From positions 55,774-119,773 of the forward strand of contig JAKLIY010000009.1 in assembly GCA_022709365.1 (NCBI GenBank): a stretch of 64,000 nt of DNA. The letters are read 5' to 3'. Shown one piece after another: positions 10,891 to 21,400 of this stretch (its first letter is position 1; every line of letters starts with the position of its first letter). A program made the translations under genes and the position numbers. Source of the DNA: Pseudomonadota bacterium (GTDB lineage Bacteria > Pseudomonadota > Gammaproteobacteria > Competibacterales > Competibacteraceae). The notes under the pieces are model-generated. The model saw nothing but the letters and a program-made list of their open reading frames with translations. It was not told the DNA's origin and did not search any database.

Positions 10891-12096
10891 TCAGATATTG
10901 CGGGTCCACAACGAAGCCATCGACGGACCAGTGCCGACGCACAATGACGCACCGCCTGTACTCTTACCCAACCGCTCGAGTTCGTAGTACAGGCTGACGA
11001 TAATACGAAGGCCAGTGGAGCCAACTGGATGACCCAGAGCAATGCCGGAACCGTTAAAGTTGCAGTTATCCGGAGTCAACAGCATGTTATGTTCTTCTTT
11101 TAACATGCGCCCGACACCCAGCCACTGCGAGGCAAACGCTTCGTTGACTTCCCAATAGTCGATGTCGGTAAACTTCAGGCCAGCCTGGCTCAGACAACGG
11201 GGAATCGCTACCGCCGGACCAAGACCCATCACTTCCGCGGCTACGCCAGCATTGCAGATATTAACCAGCTTCATCAGCGGCTTGATGCCGAGCGCCTGGG
11301 CCTTTTCCAGCGACATGATCACTACCGCACTGGCGCCATCGTTAATACTGGAAGCATTCGCTGCGGTCACCACGCCATCTTTCTTGAAAGCCGGCGACAA
11401 CTTGGCCATCTTCTCCAAACTGGCGTCCGGGATGAAATTCTCGTCGGTATCAAAGAAGGTGGAACCCTTCCGGGACTTGAGTTCGACCGGGACGATCTCG
11501 CGCTTGAAGATCCCTTCCTTGGTTGCGGTGGTGCAGCGGGTATGGCTAATGAGCGCCAGTTCATCGCATTCCTGCCGGGTGATGCCGTACTTGACAGCCA
11601 CGTTCTCGGCAGTCATCGCCATGTGGCCCGGCACCAGTTCATCGAACAGGCCATCGTGGATCATGCTGTCCTCAATGTTACCCTGCCCCATCCGATAGCC
11701 CATGCGGCCTTTGGGCAGCAGGTAGGGAGCGTTGGTCATGCTCTCGACGCCGACCACCAGCCCAATTTCGGTTTGGCCCAGCATGATATTGTGGCAAGCG
11801 ATTTCCAGCGCCCGCATCCCGGAAGTGCAATTCTGGTTGACCGAGACTGCGCTGCTGCGGTCCGGCAGCCCAACCCGTTTGCCAACCTGCCGCGCTGGCA
11901 GTGAACCTTGCATACCGCCGTACAGTTGGCCCATGCAAATTTCGTCGATCTGGTCGGCGGGAACGCCAGACCGTTCAATCGCACCCTTGGCGGCGGTCAT
12001 CGCCAATTCCCGTGCGGATACGTCTTTGAGCGTTCCCATGAATTTGCCAATTGCCGTCCGTGCGGCGCTAACGATCACGACTTCTTTGAGAGCCAT
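10891..12096 (-). CDS. thiolase (acetyl-CoA acetyltransferase family)
   Basis: Condenses or cleaves acyl-CoA; in a PHA former it could supply acetoacetyl-CoA, or serve beta-oxidation. A 401-residue protein with thiolase landmarks: nucleophile region VNQNCTSGMRAL, NEAFASQW, and GHPVGSTGLRI. The last motif, usually CxGGGxG, is here LCVGTGPSMA, and the first is NCTSG rather than the common CaSG, so it is a divergent subfamily and its substrate is uncertain. Good GAGGAG five bases before ATG 12096. It stands alone, 327 nt from a divergent gene. Confidence 0.9.
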   Translation of the reverse strand: MALKEVVIVSAARTAIGKFMGTLKDVSARELAMTAAKGAIERSGVPADQIDEICMGQLYGGMQGSLPARQVGKRVGLPDRSSAVSVNQNCTSGMRALEIACHNIMLGQTEIGLVVGVESMTNAPYLLPKGRMGYRMGQGNIEDSMIHDGLFDELVPGHMAMTAENVAVKYGITRQECDELALISHTRCTTATKEGIFKREIVPVELKSRKGSTFFDTDENFIPDASLEKMAKLSPAFKKDGVVTAANASSINDGASAVVIMSLEKAQALGIKPLMKLVNICNAGVAAEVMGLGPAVAIPRCLSQAGLKFTDIDYWEVNEAFASQWLGVGRMLKEEHNMLLTPDNCNFNGSGIALGHPVGSTGLRIIVSLYYELERLGKSTGGASLCVGTGPSMASLWTRNI

Positions 12097-12423
12097 AGCT
12101 ACTCCTCAGTTTAGGTGGTAATGCAGGGTTTACTGCGTTTGATGAAGGCCCATCCTGGCCTGGTTGTTGAGACTTCCTGCTCATGCGTCTGCCGCCCAGT
12201 GCGGCGTCGCGTGAACCGACTTGGAAAGTAAAGCTTATCTTTCGCGGATGTCAATTATTCCGGGGCAGGATTCTTGTTTGGTGTTCTACTATGATGAACG
12301 CTTTATGATGATGGTATAAGAAGCGCAAACTAATAATGTCCCCAATAGATGACCATGACCGGGGCGTTATGAGATTATAAGATTTGGAATGTCATCATCA
12401 TTTTTGCAACGGATACCGACTGC
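12097..12423. other. divergent intergenic region, thiolase / HPr-like gene
   Basis: A 327-nt gap with the thiolase GAGGAG at its left edge. It holds scattered AT-rich stretches (for example around 12290-12320, GGTATAAG) that could be promoters for either side, but I see no -35/-10 pair good enough to call, and no RNA gene. Confidence 0.4.
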
Positions 12424-13968
12424 GTGGATTCATTCAAAAATCCCACTCTCATCGATTACGCGCGTTTCGGCGCCTTGGCCGCCGCCCGCGCCCAGCGCCT
12501 GCTGCGGTTGACCTGCCAACTGTCTGCGCCGCGTCCAACGCCACTCACTCGCCCGCTCGTCGCCGATGTGCTGTCTCAGGCCATGCAGATGGAAGAATTT
12601 CTGGATGCCTATGGGGCGCGCAACAATCGCCTGTGGTCGCGGTTCCGGTCGCTGACGGCCACGCTCAAACTGTTCGCCGATGTCGTTTACAAACTGCTGC
12701 ATATCCAGCATTCCCTGCCCTTCTACCGGCTGCCGCCTGCCGAACAGGACTTTGCCCTAGCCACTGCGCAGTCGCTGGAATTCACTCACGAAACCTTGGT
12801 GAAAGCAGCGCACCAGATCATCATTCAGGCAACCCGTCTGAATCTGACCGTCTCCCCCTATGAACCCGACGAAAACGAATATCTGGAGCCTCTGCCGCCG
12901 GGCCGCCTGCCCCGCGACCGGGCCACGCGCAAAGTCAGCAGCGCTGCCGAAACGGTCATTTATCTAGCCACCGCTTACCTAAATCTGGCCTCGGAAAGCG
13001 AGTTATTACATATCGTCGATTGGGTGAAGCCTGCCCAATACTTCAGTTGTTTTCCTGACCCCATCAGTGAAGATAACCTGCGTTATCTGCAATTCCGGTT
13101 TCACAGCCTGCAGGCGCTGTATGACACCCATGTCTCCGAAACGGAACTGGAATCGCTGGACACCGATTTGCCCATCCTGCGCGGCCACATCAGCATTGTC
13201 TTTCATCTGCTCGAAATCGCCACGCAACTGGTTCATTACTACGAACGCCACCTGAACGCCAAAACCGGCGATTCTTTGCTACGCCGCCAACCGGTCATCT
13301 CAACCCGGGCTTTGCTGACGCTGCTGATGAACTACGCCATCGCTTACGCCGGTCATTATCTCCGCGAGGGCCAAGGCTTCTGTCACGCCATGCTCAGGCG
13401 CTACGCCGAAGTGGGAAAAATCGAGGTGCCGGTTCCATCCTATCGAGGTTTCCATGTCCGTCCGGCCACCTTGATCGCCAAGATCGCCCAGCATTATGGC
13501 AGCCACATCACCATGGAACTGGATGGTCAATACTACGACGCTAACTCGCCCATGGACATTTTCCGGGCCAACGAACGCATCAACGCCCGTAAGCGGCGCT
13601 GGCTGGCGGCGGAAATCGGCAATTTGCGGTTACCCGTAGAGGATCCCAACGATCACCAGGTCCGGGCTGCTGTCCTGGATGTGGTGCTGAAACTGGCCGA
13701 GCAGGGCAAACTCATCATTTACCAGCAACCGCTCAATCTGTCGGATGAGTTCGGCCAGGAGAGTATCTTGCTGGAAAAAGTCACAGCGGAGATTGCCCGT
13801 TTACTGGCGACCGGGCAAATCGACATTCAGACGGACTTGAGCATCGCCTTCACTGGCGATAAACGGGTGTTGAGTGACCTCGAACTGCTGGCCCGGTCGG
13901 GCTATGGCGAGGACAGCTTCGGCAATAACGTCACGCTACCCAAGGAACTGGCTTATTTGCGCCGATAG
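12424..13968 (+). CDS. large protein with internal HPr-like phosphocarrier domain
   Basis: A 514-residue, mostly helical soluble protein from GTG 12424. Residues about 335-395 resemble HPr: PSYRGFHVRPATLIAKIA corresponds to the GLHARPA active site of the PTS phosphocarrier, with His344 in the phosphorylated position, followed by a variant of the Ser-46 region (DANSPMDIFRANER). The roughly 330-residue N-terminal half and the 110-residue tail match nothing I recognise. No enzyme I or EII genes are nearby; instead two phosphofructokinases follow, so a regulatory phospho-relay that touches glycolytic flux is conceivable but unproven. No strong ribosome-binding site at the GTG. Confidence 0.7.
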   Translation: MDSFKNPTLIDYARFGALAAARAQRLLRLTCQLSAPRPTPLTRPLVADVLSQAMQMEEFLDAYGARNNRLWSRFRSLTATLKLFADVVYKLLHIQHSLPFYRLPPAEQDFALATAQSLEFTHETLVKAAHQIIIQATRLNLTVSPYEPDENEYLEPLPPGRLPRDRATRKVSSAAETVIYLATAYLNLASESELLHIVDWVKPAQYFSCFPDPISEDNLRYLQFRFHSLQALYDTHVSETELESLDTDLPILRGHISIVFHLLEIATQLVHYYERHLNAKTGDSLLRRQPVISTRALLTLLMNYAIAYAGHYLREGQGFCHAMLRRYAEVGKIEVPVPSYRGFHVRPATLIAKIAQHYGSHITMELDGQYYDANSPMDIFRANERINARKRRWLAAEIGNLRLPVEDPNDHQVRAAVLDVVLKLAEQGKLIIYQQPLNLSDEFGQESILLEKVTAEIARLLATGQIDIQTDLSIAFTGDKRVLSDLELLARSGYGEDSFGNNVTLPKELAYLRR

Positions 13969-14065
13969 GCGAATTTTCGCGTTGGGCATGGCAAAACATT
14001 TTTCCAAAGCTATTTTTAATCCATTCCATTCGGTCTTCACTTCACTAATTGAGGTCAGTACCCCC

Positions 14066-15295
14066 ATGAACAAGCCCAGAAAAGTTGCAATCCTCACCGC
14101 TGGCGGTTTGGCCCCCTGCCTGAGTTCGGCGGTTGGGGGCCTCATCGAGCGCTACTCCGAGATCGATCCCAGCATCGACATCATCTGCTATCACAGCGGC
14201 TACAAAGGACTCCTGCTCGGCGACTCCTATCAAGTCACGCCGGAAATTCGCGAAAAGGCGCGGCTATTGCACCGCTTCGGCGGCTCGCCCATCGGCAACA
14301 GCCGGGTCAAGCTCACCAACGTCAAGGACTGCGTGAAGCGCGGCCTGATCAAGGAGGGCGAGGACCCGCAGAAAGTCGCCGCTGACCAACTGATCAAGGA
14401 TGGCGTCGACGTCCTCCATACCATCGGCGGTGACGACACCAACACCGCCGCCGCCGATCTCGCCGCTTTCCTGGCGAAAAATAACTACGGCCTCACCGTC
14501 ATCGGTCTGCCCAAGACCGTCGACAACGATGTGTACCCGATCAGGCAGTCGCTGGGCGCGTGGACGGCGGCGGAACAGGGCGCGCATTACTTCCACAACA
14601 TCGTTGCCGAGAACAACGCCAACCCGCGCATGTTGATCATCCACGAAGTCATGGGCCGCAACTGCGGCTGGTTGACCGCCGCCACCGCGCTGGAATACCG
14701 CAAGCTGCTGGATCGCGCCGAATGGCTCCCCGCTATCGGACTCGATCGCTCCGGGTTCGATATCCATGCCGTCTATGTCCCCGAGATGGAAATCGACATC
14801 GCCGCTGAGGCCCAGCGCCTGCGCACCTTGATGGACCAGGTCGACGATATCAACATCTTCGTCTCCGAAGGCGCGGGCGTGGAGTCGATCGTGGCCGAAC
14901 TACAGGCGAAGGGCCAGGAAGTGCCCCGCGATGCCTTCGGCCATATCAAGCTCGACGCCGTCAACCCCGGCAAATGGTTTGGCGAGCAGTTCGCCCAGAT
15001 GATCGGCTCGGAAAAAACCCTGATCCAGAAATCCGGCTATTTCTCACGCGCTGCCCCGGCCAATCTTGAGGATCTCCGCCTCATCAAGTCCTGCGTCGAC
15101 CTGGCGGTTGAATGTGCCATGCGCCGCGAACCCGGCGTCATCGGTCACGATGAGGATCGCGGCGGCGTGCTGCGCGCCATCGAGTTCCCACGCATCAAGG
15201 GCGGCAAGCCCTTCGATATCGACACCCCCTGGTTCACCGACATGCTGGCCGCCATCGGCCAGCCGAAAGGCAAAAAAGTTACGGTCAGCCACTAA
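14066..15295 (+). CDS. pfp: 6-phosphofructokinase, pyrophosphate-type (first copy)
   Basis: Phosphorylates fructose-6-phosphate, probably reversibly, using PPi. The 409-residue protein from ATG 14066 has the N-terminal AILTAGGLAPCLSSA loop, GGDDTNT (Asp after GGD, the hallmark separating PPi-dependent from ATP-dependent enzymes, which have GGDGS), PKTVDND (Lys in place of the Gly of ATP enzymes) and EVMGRNCGWL. The frame runs open from 13874 inside the preceding gene, but only 14066 yields a family-like N-terminus. It lies 97 nt after the HPr-like gene and converges on a second phosphofructokinase. PPi-dependent glycolysis fits a storage-polymer metabolism. Confidence 0.92.
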   Translation: MNKPRKVAILTAGGLAPCLSSAVGGLIERYSEIDPSIDIICYHSGYKGLLLGDSYQVTPEIREKARLLHRFGGSPIGNSRVKLTNVKDCVKRGLIKEGEDPQKVAADQLIKDGVDVLHTIGGDDTNTAAADLAAFLAKNNYGLTVIGLPKTVDNDVYPIRQSLGAWTAAEQGAHYFHNIVAENNANPRMLIIHEVMGRNCGWLTAATALEYRKLLDRAEWLPAIGLDRSGFDIHAVYVPEMEIDIAAEAQRLRTLMDQVDDINIFVSEGAGVESIVAELQAKGQEVPRDAFGHIKLDAVNPGKWFGEQFAQMIGSEKTLIQKSGYFSRAAPANLEDLRLIKSCVDLAVECAMRREPGVIGHDEDRGGVLRAIEFPRIKGGKPFDIDTPWFTDMLAAIGQPKGKKVTVSH

Positions 15296-15322
15296 GGCCG
15301 GGGGCGCAAGTCTTCGGGACGG

Positions 15323-16558
15323 TTATGCCAGCCGGGCGACGGGTGCCCATAACCGTTCCAGACAGGGCAAATCATTGCCCAGCAACGGCCGCAGGTAATC
15401 GCGGAAGGCATCGGTCACCTGATTGCCCTCAGCGTTGATGAATTCATCCGGCAAGTGGCGGGTCTTGGCTGCAATATCCGCCAGTTGCGCCAGCTCATAC
15501 TTCACCGCGTAGTCGCCAGTGCGCTTGATCACCACCGAGCCGTCCACGTTATGCCAGCAGGCGTAATGCGCCGCCTTCTCACCCACCTCGCGCGCCTCGC
15601 GGGCGTCCACATTAGACACCACGCCGGGGAATGAGCGTTGCAGATAGCCGAACGTATCCGAGCGCACCCGCTTGATGCCCAACCGCTTCTGCACGATGTC
15701 GGCCAGTTCATCGGCCAGCGCCCCGCCGGACAACTGAATGTTGCCATGGGCATCGACCTGCGGTTCGCGGCCCGCTTTGGTCATCAAATCCGCTGCTAGC
15801 GGCACTTCCCTGCCCTGCTCATTCCGGGTTGCCCACACCCCTTCTGAAAGCGCCACCAGGCAGCGGCCCTGCTGCTGGTAGACGCGGTCGATATCGCCCA
15901 GATAGCGGTCGATAGAAAATTGCCGCTCCGGCACATAAACCAGGTGCGGACCGTCGTCGTCATGCTTGCGGGCCAGCGCCGCCGCGGCCGTCAACCAGCC
16001 GGCATGACGCCCCATGACGACTGCGATATAAACGCCCGGTAGCGCGTTATTGTCGGCATTCACGCCACTGATCGCACAAGCGACAAAGCGGGCAGCGGAG
16101 GGATAACCCGGACAGTGATCATTGATCGGCAGATCGTTGTCCACCGTTTTGGGAATATGAATGGCCCGCAGCTCATAGCCTTCCCGGTCGGCCTGTTCAT
16201 TGACGATCCGCACCGTATCCGACGAATCGTTGCCGCCGATGTAGAAGAAATAGCGGACATCATGCTTCTTGAACATGTTGAAAATCCGGTGGCAATACTC
16301 CGCATCCGGCTTGTCGCGGGTCGAACCCAGCGCCGAGGACGGCGTCCCGGCGACCAATTCCAGGTTATGGGTCGTTGCTTCCGACAGATCGATGAAGGTT
16401 TCGTTAATAATGCCACGCACGCCATGCACTGCGCCCCACACGCGGGTGATCTCTGGAAATTTCCGGGATTCGAGCACCGCGCCTACCAGACTCTGATTAA
16501 TCACCACCGTGGGACCGCCGCCCTGGGCGATCACGACTTTTCCGCGCAAGCGACTCAT
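15323..16558 (-). CDS. 6-phosphofructokinase, pyrophosphate-type (second, divergent copy)
   Basis: A 411-residue phosphofructokinase family protein only distantly similar to its convergent neighbour. Seen: VVIAQGGGPTVVINQSL, GGNDSSDT (Asn replaces the Asp found in the first copy's GGDDT), PKTVDND, VVMGRHAGWL. The Lys in PKTVDND and the lack of GGDGS point to PPi or other non-ATP specificity. ATG 16558 is preceded by AGGAGAG eight bases upstream; a longer frame begins at 16576 but contains this ribosome-binding site. The two phosphofructokinase genes end 27 nt apart. Why two forms are kept is unknown; they may serve opposite directions or conditions. Confidence 0.9.
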   Translation of the reverse strand: MSRLRGKVVIAQGGGPTVVINQSLVGAVLESRKFPEITRVWGAVHGVRGIINETFIDLSEATTHNLELVAGTPSSALGSTRDKPDAEYCHRIFNMFKKHDVRYFFYIGGNDSSDTVRIVNEQADREGYELRAIHIPKTVDNDLPINDHCPGYPSAARFVACAISGVNADNNALPGVYIAVVMGRHAGWLTAAAALARKHDDDGPHLVYVPERQFSIDRYLGDIDRVYQQQGRCLVALSEGVWATRNEQGREVPLAADLMTKAGREPQVDAHGNIQLSGGALADELADIVQKRLGIKRVRSDTFGYLQRSFPGVVSNVDAREAREVGEKAAHYACWHNVDGSVVIKRTGDYAVKYELAQLADIAAKTRHLPDEFINAEGNQVTDAFRDYLRPLLGNDLPCLERLWAPVARLA

Positions 16559-16674
16559 TGGGCCTACTCTCCTCATGGCATTGGGGTTCGTGGTGTTAGC
16601 GAAAGCGCATATCGCTGGAGCTTAAGGATAGCAAACCGCTGGGAATTGAAGAGACGACTTGCAGCAATGCGGCG

Positions 16675-17289
16675 CTAACCCGCATCACCGACCACGTCAA
16701 CGCCGGGCGGTGGAGTGAACTTCAGCAAAGCAGGATCGAGCGTCGGATTGCGCTCCAGTTTCTGAAAGTCCAGTCGGGTTCGCTGGCCGAAACGGTCTTC
16801 CAGTTCCAGACTGACCAGCGCCTGGCCCTTGAAGGCGACCCGCAGCAGTCGAAACTCGGGCTGCGGCTGCTTAGGCGTCAGATCGTACCAGTCCAAGCCA
16901 TCGCGGTGTTGGACGTTGCCGACCTCAAAGGTGTCTTCAATCGGTGCAGCGCCGCTCAGCAAGGCCAGTGGCGTCGAACTGAGCGCCGTATCCAGCTTGC
17001 GCACCGTGACCTGCGCCAGATCCACGTCATAGGCCCATAACCGCTCGCCGTCGGCGACGATGATCTGTTCGGCGGGCGTTCGATAATCCCAGCGAAACTG
17101 GCCAGGCTTCCGCATCAACATCTGGCCGCTGGAGGATTGCACGATCCGCGCCCGCTCGTCGTAGACCCGCTGGATGAAATCGGCCCGCAGCGATTGCAAA
17201 TCCTGGAAATAGCGTTGTACCGGCGTTGCGGCCCATGTCGGCCCGGCCAGTGGCAACATCAATAGCAAAATGATCAATGAACGTATCAA
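16675..17289 (-). CDS. lolA: outer-membrane lipoprotein chaperone LolA
   Basis: Periplasmic carrier that takes lipoproteins from LolCDE to LolB. TTG 17289, preceded by GGGAG, gives a compact signal peptide (MIRSLIILLLMLPLAGPTWA, cleavage after WA) and a 204-residue precursor, matching the family (about 203-210). In-frame GTG 17349 and ATG 17322 would add up to 20 residues before the signal peptide. The mature part shows the LolA pattern: LQSLRADFIQRVYD, GQMLMRKPGQFRWDY, ERLWAYDVDLAQVTV. It follows ftsK closely, the usual gammaproteobacterial order. Confidence 0.92.
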   Translation of the reverse strand: MIRSLIILLLMLPLAGPTWAATPVQRYFQDLQSLRADFIQRVYDERARIVQSSSGQMLMRKPGQFRWDYRTPAEQIIVADGERLWAYDVDLAQVTVRKLDTALSSTPLALLSGAAPIEDTFEVGNVQHRDGLDWYDLTPKQPQPEFRLLRVAFKGQALVSLELEDRFGQRTRLDFQKLERNPTLDPALLKFTPPPGVDVVGDAG

Positions 17290-17355
17290 GACGATGCTCC
17301 CAGATAAACCAGTTCCCAGCATAGACCGTCTATGCTGGAGTCGTTCCACTCATCA

Positions 17356-20118
17356 TCACGGCAGCGGCGCCAGCACTTCACGACTGCCATTGGGCTGCAC
17401 CGAACCAACCACGCCAGCCGCTTCCATTTCTTCCACCAGTCGCGCTGCCCGGTTATAGCCGATCCGCAGCCGGCGCTGCACCCCGGACACCGAGGCGCGG
17501 CGGGACTCGATCACGATGCGCACCGCCTCGTCATACAGCGGATCGCTCTCGCCGCGCCCATCCCCCTCGCCGGTTCCACCGTCGATCTCCTCGCACGGCT
17601 CGGCCAGAACTTCATCGACATAGTCCGGTGCGCCGGTCCGCCGCAGATAGTCCACCACGCGATTGACCTCGTGGTCGTCGACAAATGCGCCATGCACCCG
17701 TTGCGGCAAGCCCGTACCAGGCGGCAGATAGAGCATGTCGCCGTGACCCAGCAATTGTTCCGCGCCCATCTGGTCGAGGATGGTGCGGGAATCCACCCGC
17801 GACGAGACCTGAAACGCGATGCGGGTCGGAATATTCGCCTTGATCAGCCCGGTGATCACGTCCACTGAAGGGCGTTGCGTGGCGAGAATCAGATGGATGC
17901 CGGCGGCCCGCGCCTTCTGCGCCAATCGGGCGATCAACTCCTCAACCTTTTTGCCGACGATCATCATCATGTCGGCCAGTTCGTCGATGACCACTACGAT
18001 AAACGGCAATGGCTGCAACACCGCGATCTCGCCCGGTATTTCAGCGCTGTCCGGCGTCCAGAACGGATCGGCCAATCCCTCACCCGCTGCCAGCGCGTCC
18101 TGCACCTTGCGGTTAAAGCCGGCGATGTTGCGCACCTTCAACGTCGCCATCAGTCGGTAGCGCCGCTCCATTTCGGCCACACACCAGCGCAGCGCGTTGG
18201 CCGCTTCCTTCATGTCGGTGACGACTGGCGTCAGCAAATGCGGGATATCCTCGTAGATCGACAATTCCAGCATCTTCGGATCGACCAGGATCAATCGCAC
18301 CTCGCTGGGTGGAGCCTTGTACAACAAGCTAAGCAACATCGCGTTAATGGCCACTGACTTACCGGAGCCGGTCGTCCCGGCTACCAGCAGATGCGGCATT
18401 TTGGCCAAATTCGCCATCGTCGGCTGACCGCTGATGTCCTTGCCCAGCGCCAGCGTCAACGGCGATGCCGACTGGTCGTAGATCGTTGATTCCAGCACTT
18501 CCCGCAGATAAACAATCTCCCGCTGCCGATTGGGGATTTCCAGACCGACCACTGATTTGCCGGGAATGACCTCCACCACCCGGACACTGATCACCGACAA
18601 ACCACGCGCCAAGTCCTTGACCAAGTTGCTGATCTGGCTGACCTTAACCCCCGGAGCCGGCTCTACTTCGAAGCGGGTGATCACCGGCCCCGGCTCTACT
18701 GCTACCACGCGAACGGCAATACCGAAGCTTTTGAGCAGGCTCTCCACCCGGCGCGACAGGCTCTCCAGCACAACCGCGGCGGTACCGGCCGGTCGAGGCG
18801 GTGGAGGGTCCAGTAAATCCAGCGGCGGCAATGCAAACGGTGCAACGGGAGGCGGCGGCGCCAACCGGCGGACCATCACAGCTACCGGCGCAGAAGACTT
18901 CCTCTCCTCCAATCTCTCTCCCCCAATAATCTCCTCACTTTCTTCGACCAAGGGAGAGCGCGTTGAAACCGGCGGTAGCGGTGAAGTTGACACCCCCCCA
19001 CCCCAACCCTCCCCCACCAGGGGGGAGGGGGTTACGTTTTCCCCTCCTTGGATAACGAGGGGCGGCGCATCAGCGCCGGGGAGGGGTGATCTTTCCAGCG
19101 ACGGCGATGAAGGAATAATGGTTGCTTCCATGACTGATTCAGAAGCGACCCCCGACACCATTGAAACAGAAATCAACTCACCTTCTCCTTCAAGCGACTC
19201 TGCCTGTGGATGGAAGACCGGCTCGATTCTCACCGGCGGCAACGACGACTCTTCTACCGCCGCCGGCAACGGTGCATTCCCTGTTTCCACTCCCGCACGG
19301 CGAATCCGCCACCAGGCCCGCGATTTTTCAATCGCCAACCCCACCCAATGCGTCAGGATCGGTCGCCATCGTTCCATCACTTTTTTAACGACCGGTGTAT
19401 CTACCGAATCGGTGCTAATTGACTCTGCTTTCTCTCTGCGCTGCATCTTCATACCCATCATCCAGCGCAACGGCGCCATGATCAGCCAGCCCGCGCCATC
19501 CAGCACTTTCAGCAAGGCGGCGCCGATCCAGTCCACCATCGTCAACCAAGGAACGCCGGTCATCAGGGTCAATCCGGCCAGCAGCAGCCCGACCATGAAC
19601 AGATTGCCACCGGTGAAACCAAACGCCTGCCCCAGAAACCGGCCAACATACACTCCTACCAGACCACCCGCCGTACCGTCGCCAGGTACGGTCCCCGGAA
19701 ACACCTGCAGATGCATCGCCGCCAGTCCGCAGGCCGTCGCCAGCGCCACGGCAAATCCCAACACCCGGAACAGCACGATTTCCGCGTCCAGTTCCAGCAA
19801 GGCCCCGCGCTTGAACAGCCGCCAACCGGCGAATGCTACCCCCAGCGGCAACAAAATCGCCGGATAGCCGAAGAAATACAAGGTCACATCGGCGAACCAA
19901 GCGCCAGCCGTCCCGCCCAGATTGTGCAATTGAACAACCTCAGCGGTCTGGGTCCAGGCCGGGTCTTGCGGATTGAAGGTCGCTAAAGCGCCGATCATCC
20001 CCAGCGCGATGGCGACCATCAGCCAGAAGCTGATCTCGCGCAGTATCCCGTTAAAAAAGCGAAGAATACCCACCCGGATCACGGGCTGATTCGTCTTGAT
20101 GCGTTGTGCCTGCGCCAA
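17356..20118 (-). CDS. ftsK: DNA translocase FtsK
   Basis: Septal DNA pump that clears chromosome ends and activates XerCD at dif. About 920 residues from the proposed TTG 20118 (after AGGACAGGA); the frame is open to 20274, but the extra 52 residues look non-native. Seen: four to five N-terminal transmembrane helices (first about 220 residues), a Pro/Ser/Glu-rich linker (about 260-440), the motor with Walker A ([14 protein letters not shown]) and Walker B ([14 protein letters not shown]), and the C-terminal gamma winged helix ([24 protein letters not shown]) that reads KOPS. The linker contains an in-frame copy of a dispersed palindromic repeat (about 18991-19090). Divergent from the acyltransferase gene. 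Confidence 0.96.
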   Translation of the reverse strand: MAQAQRIKTNQPVIRVGILRFFNGILREISFWLMVAIALGMIGALATFNPQDPAWTQTAEVVQLHNLGGTAGAWFADVTLYFFGYPAILLPLGVAFAGWRLFKRGALLELDAEIVLFRVLGFAVALATACGLAAMHLQVFPGTVPGDGTAGGLVGVYVGRFLGQAFGFTGGNLFMVGLLLAGLTLMTGVPWLTMVDWIGAALLKVLDGAGWLIMAPLRWMMGMKMQRREKAESISTDSVDTPVVKKVMERWRPILTHWVGLAIEKSRAWWRIRRAGVETGNAPLPAAVEESSLPPVRIEPVFHPQAESLEGEGELISVSMVSGVASESVMEATIIPSSPSLERSPLPGADAPPLVIQGGENVTPSPLVGEGWGGGVSTSPLPPVSTRSPLVEESEEIIGGERLEERKSSAPVAVMVRRLAPPPPVAPFALPPLDLLDPPPPRPAGTAAVVLESLSRRVESLLKSFGIAVRVVAVEPGPVITRFEVEPAPGVKVSQISNLVKDLARGLSVISVRVVEVIPGKSVVGLEIPNRQREIVYLREVLESTIYDQSASPLTLALGKDISGQPTMANLAKMPHLLVAGTTGSGKSVAINAMLLSLLYKAPPSEVRLILVDPKMLELSIYEDIPHLLTPVVTDMKEAANALRWCVAEMERRYRLMATLKVRNIAGFNRKVQDALAAGEGLADPFWTPDSAEIPGEIAVLQPLPFIVVVIDELADMMMIVGKKVEELIARLAQKARAAGIHLILATQRPSVDVITGLIKANIPTRIAFQVSSRVDSRTILDQMGAEQLLGHGDMLYLPPGTGLPQRVHGAFVDDHEVNRVVDYLRRTGAPDYVDEVLAEPCEEIDGGTGEGDGRGESDPLYDEAVRIVIESRRASVSGVQRRLRIGYNRAARLVEEMEAAGVVGSVQPNGSREVLAPLP
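18991..19090. repeat. dispersed palindromic repeat inserted in the ftsK linker
   Basis: C-rich then G-rich arms around 19005-19033 (AACCCTCCCCC / GGGGGGAGGGGGTT) are joined to a second palindrome at 19041-19086 (CCCCTCC ... GGGGAGGGG). Translated on the minus strand it yields [13 protein letters not shown], almost the peptide made by the PKS 2 copy. It keeps the ftsK frame open. Confidence 0.75.
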
Positions 20119-20218
20119 AATTCCTGTCCTGTCATGTGAATGGATAAATGGCCCGCCGCCGAACCGACGCGCCGTTTCGAGTTCCAAATACCCTGTCTCC
20201 ACCATCGATCCCTGGATC

Positions 20219-21400
20219 ATGCGCCTCGAACGCCTTGAATGCCTGAGCGACCTCCCCGCCGCCGAGTGGAACACCCTTGTTCCTAACCATCACCCGTTTC
20301 TCAGCCACGAATTCCTGAGCGCCCTGGAGCGCCACGGTTGCGTCGGCGCAGCCGTCGGCTGGCAACCCTGGCACATCATCTGCCGGGGCGATGAGGGGCG
20401 ACTGCTGGGCGCGGCGCCCTTGTACCTGAAAACGAACTCCTATGGCGAATTTGTGTTTGACTGGGGCTGGGCGGAAGCTTATCGGCGCCAGGGTTTGCCC
20501 TACTACCCCAAACTGGTCAGCGCCATTCCCTACACGCCCGCCACCAGTCCCCGGCTGTTGCTGACGCCCAACCAACCCCGACCGCAAGAGACCGCGCAGG
20601 CACTGGTCGCCTTCGCGCTGGAGGAAGGCCGTCGCCATCAACTGTCCTCCATCCACTGGCTGTTTCCCATGCCTGCCGATCTGGAACCCCTGTTAGCGCA
20701 GGGCTTTCTACCCCGGCTGGGCTGCCAGTTCCACTGGCAAAACCGGGGCTACCGGGATTTTCAGGACTTTCTGGACACGCTCACCGCCAAGCGCCGCAAG
20801 AATATCCATCGCGAGCGCCGGTTGGTGCGTGAAGCGGGATTGGAACTACGCACCCTGTCTGGCCGGGAACTCAGTGAGGCGCAATGGCAGACGGTCCACA
20901 AATTCTATCGCTCCACCTTCGACCGGCTCGGCGGTCGGCCCACGCTTACCCTGCCCTTTTTCCAGGACATTGCTGAAATGCTGGGTGATCAACTCCTCCT
21001 GGTTCTCGCCTTCGCTCAGGGTCGCGAAGTCGCCAGCGCCATTAGTTTCCGCAGCGCCGATACGCTCTATGGTCGTCACTGGGGCTGTCGGGCCGATTAT
21101 GACAGCCTGCACTTTGAAGCCTGCTATTATCAGGGGTTGGAGTATTGCATCCAGCACGGCTTACAGCGTTTCGAACCCGGCGCGCAGGGTGAGCATAAAG
21201 TGTATCGAGGATTTCTCCCGACGCTGACTTACTCCGCTCACTGGATCGCCCATCCCGGCTTTCGGCGGGCCATCGCTGATTTCCTCGACCGGGAAACGCC
21301 CGCCCTGCGCGACTATGCCCGACACTGGTTACAACATTCACCCTACCGGGATGAGGTAACGCCCGATGCCCCTGCCGTGGCTGGATCCACGCAACGATAA
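20219..21400 (+). CDS. GNAT/FemAB-like N-acyltransferase (DUF482 / COG3146 type)
   Basis: A 393-residue soluble protein from ATG 20219, the typical length of the COG3146 family often labelled peptidogalycan biosynthesis or GNAT acyltransferase. Characteristic segments: [51 protein letters not shown] and [15 protein letters not shown]. Substrate unknown. It overlaps aat by 35 nt, which in turn overlaps bpt by 4 nt, so the three are translationally coupled; a role in aminoacyl- or acyl-transfer to protein N-termini is possible from context only. Upstream frame to 20096 rejected because it runs across the divergent ftsK start. Confidence 0.85.
   Translation: MRLERLECLSDLPAAEWNTLVPNHHPFLSHEFLSALERHGCVGAAVGWQPWHIICRGDEGRLLGAAPLYLKTNSYGEFVFDWGWAEAYRRQGLPYYPKLVSAIPYTPATSPRLLLTPNQPRPQETAQALVAFALEEGRRHQLSSIHWLFPMPADLEPLLAQGFLPRLGCQFHWQNRGYRDFQDFLDTLTAKRRKNIHRERRLVREAGLELRTLSGRELSEAQWQTVHKFYRSTFDRLGGRPTLTLPFFQDIAEMLGDQLLLVLAFAQGREVASAISFRSADTLYGRHWGCRADYDSLHFEACYYQGLEYCIQHGLQRFEPGAQGEHKVYRGFLPTLTYSAHWIAHPGFRRAIADFLDRETPALRDYARHWLQHSPYRDEVTPDAPAVAGSTQR

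Noticed and set aside
12290..12330. Promoter for the HPr-like gene at GGTATAAG
   Set aside because: No -35 element at proper spacing and far from the GTG; too weak to call.
18530..19867. 445-codon open frame on the plus strand
   Set aside because: Antisense to the ftsK motor and linker; low-complexity Ser/Thr/Pro/Arg peptide with no domain.
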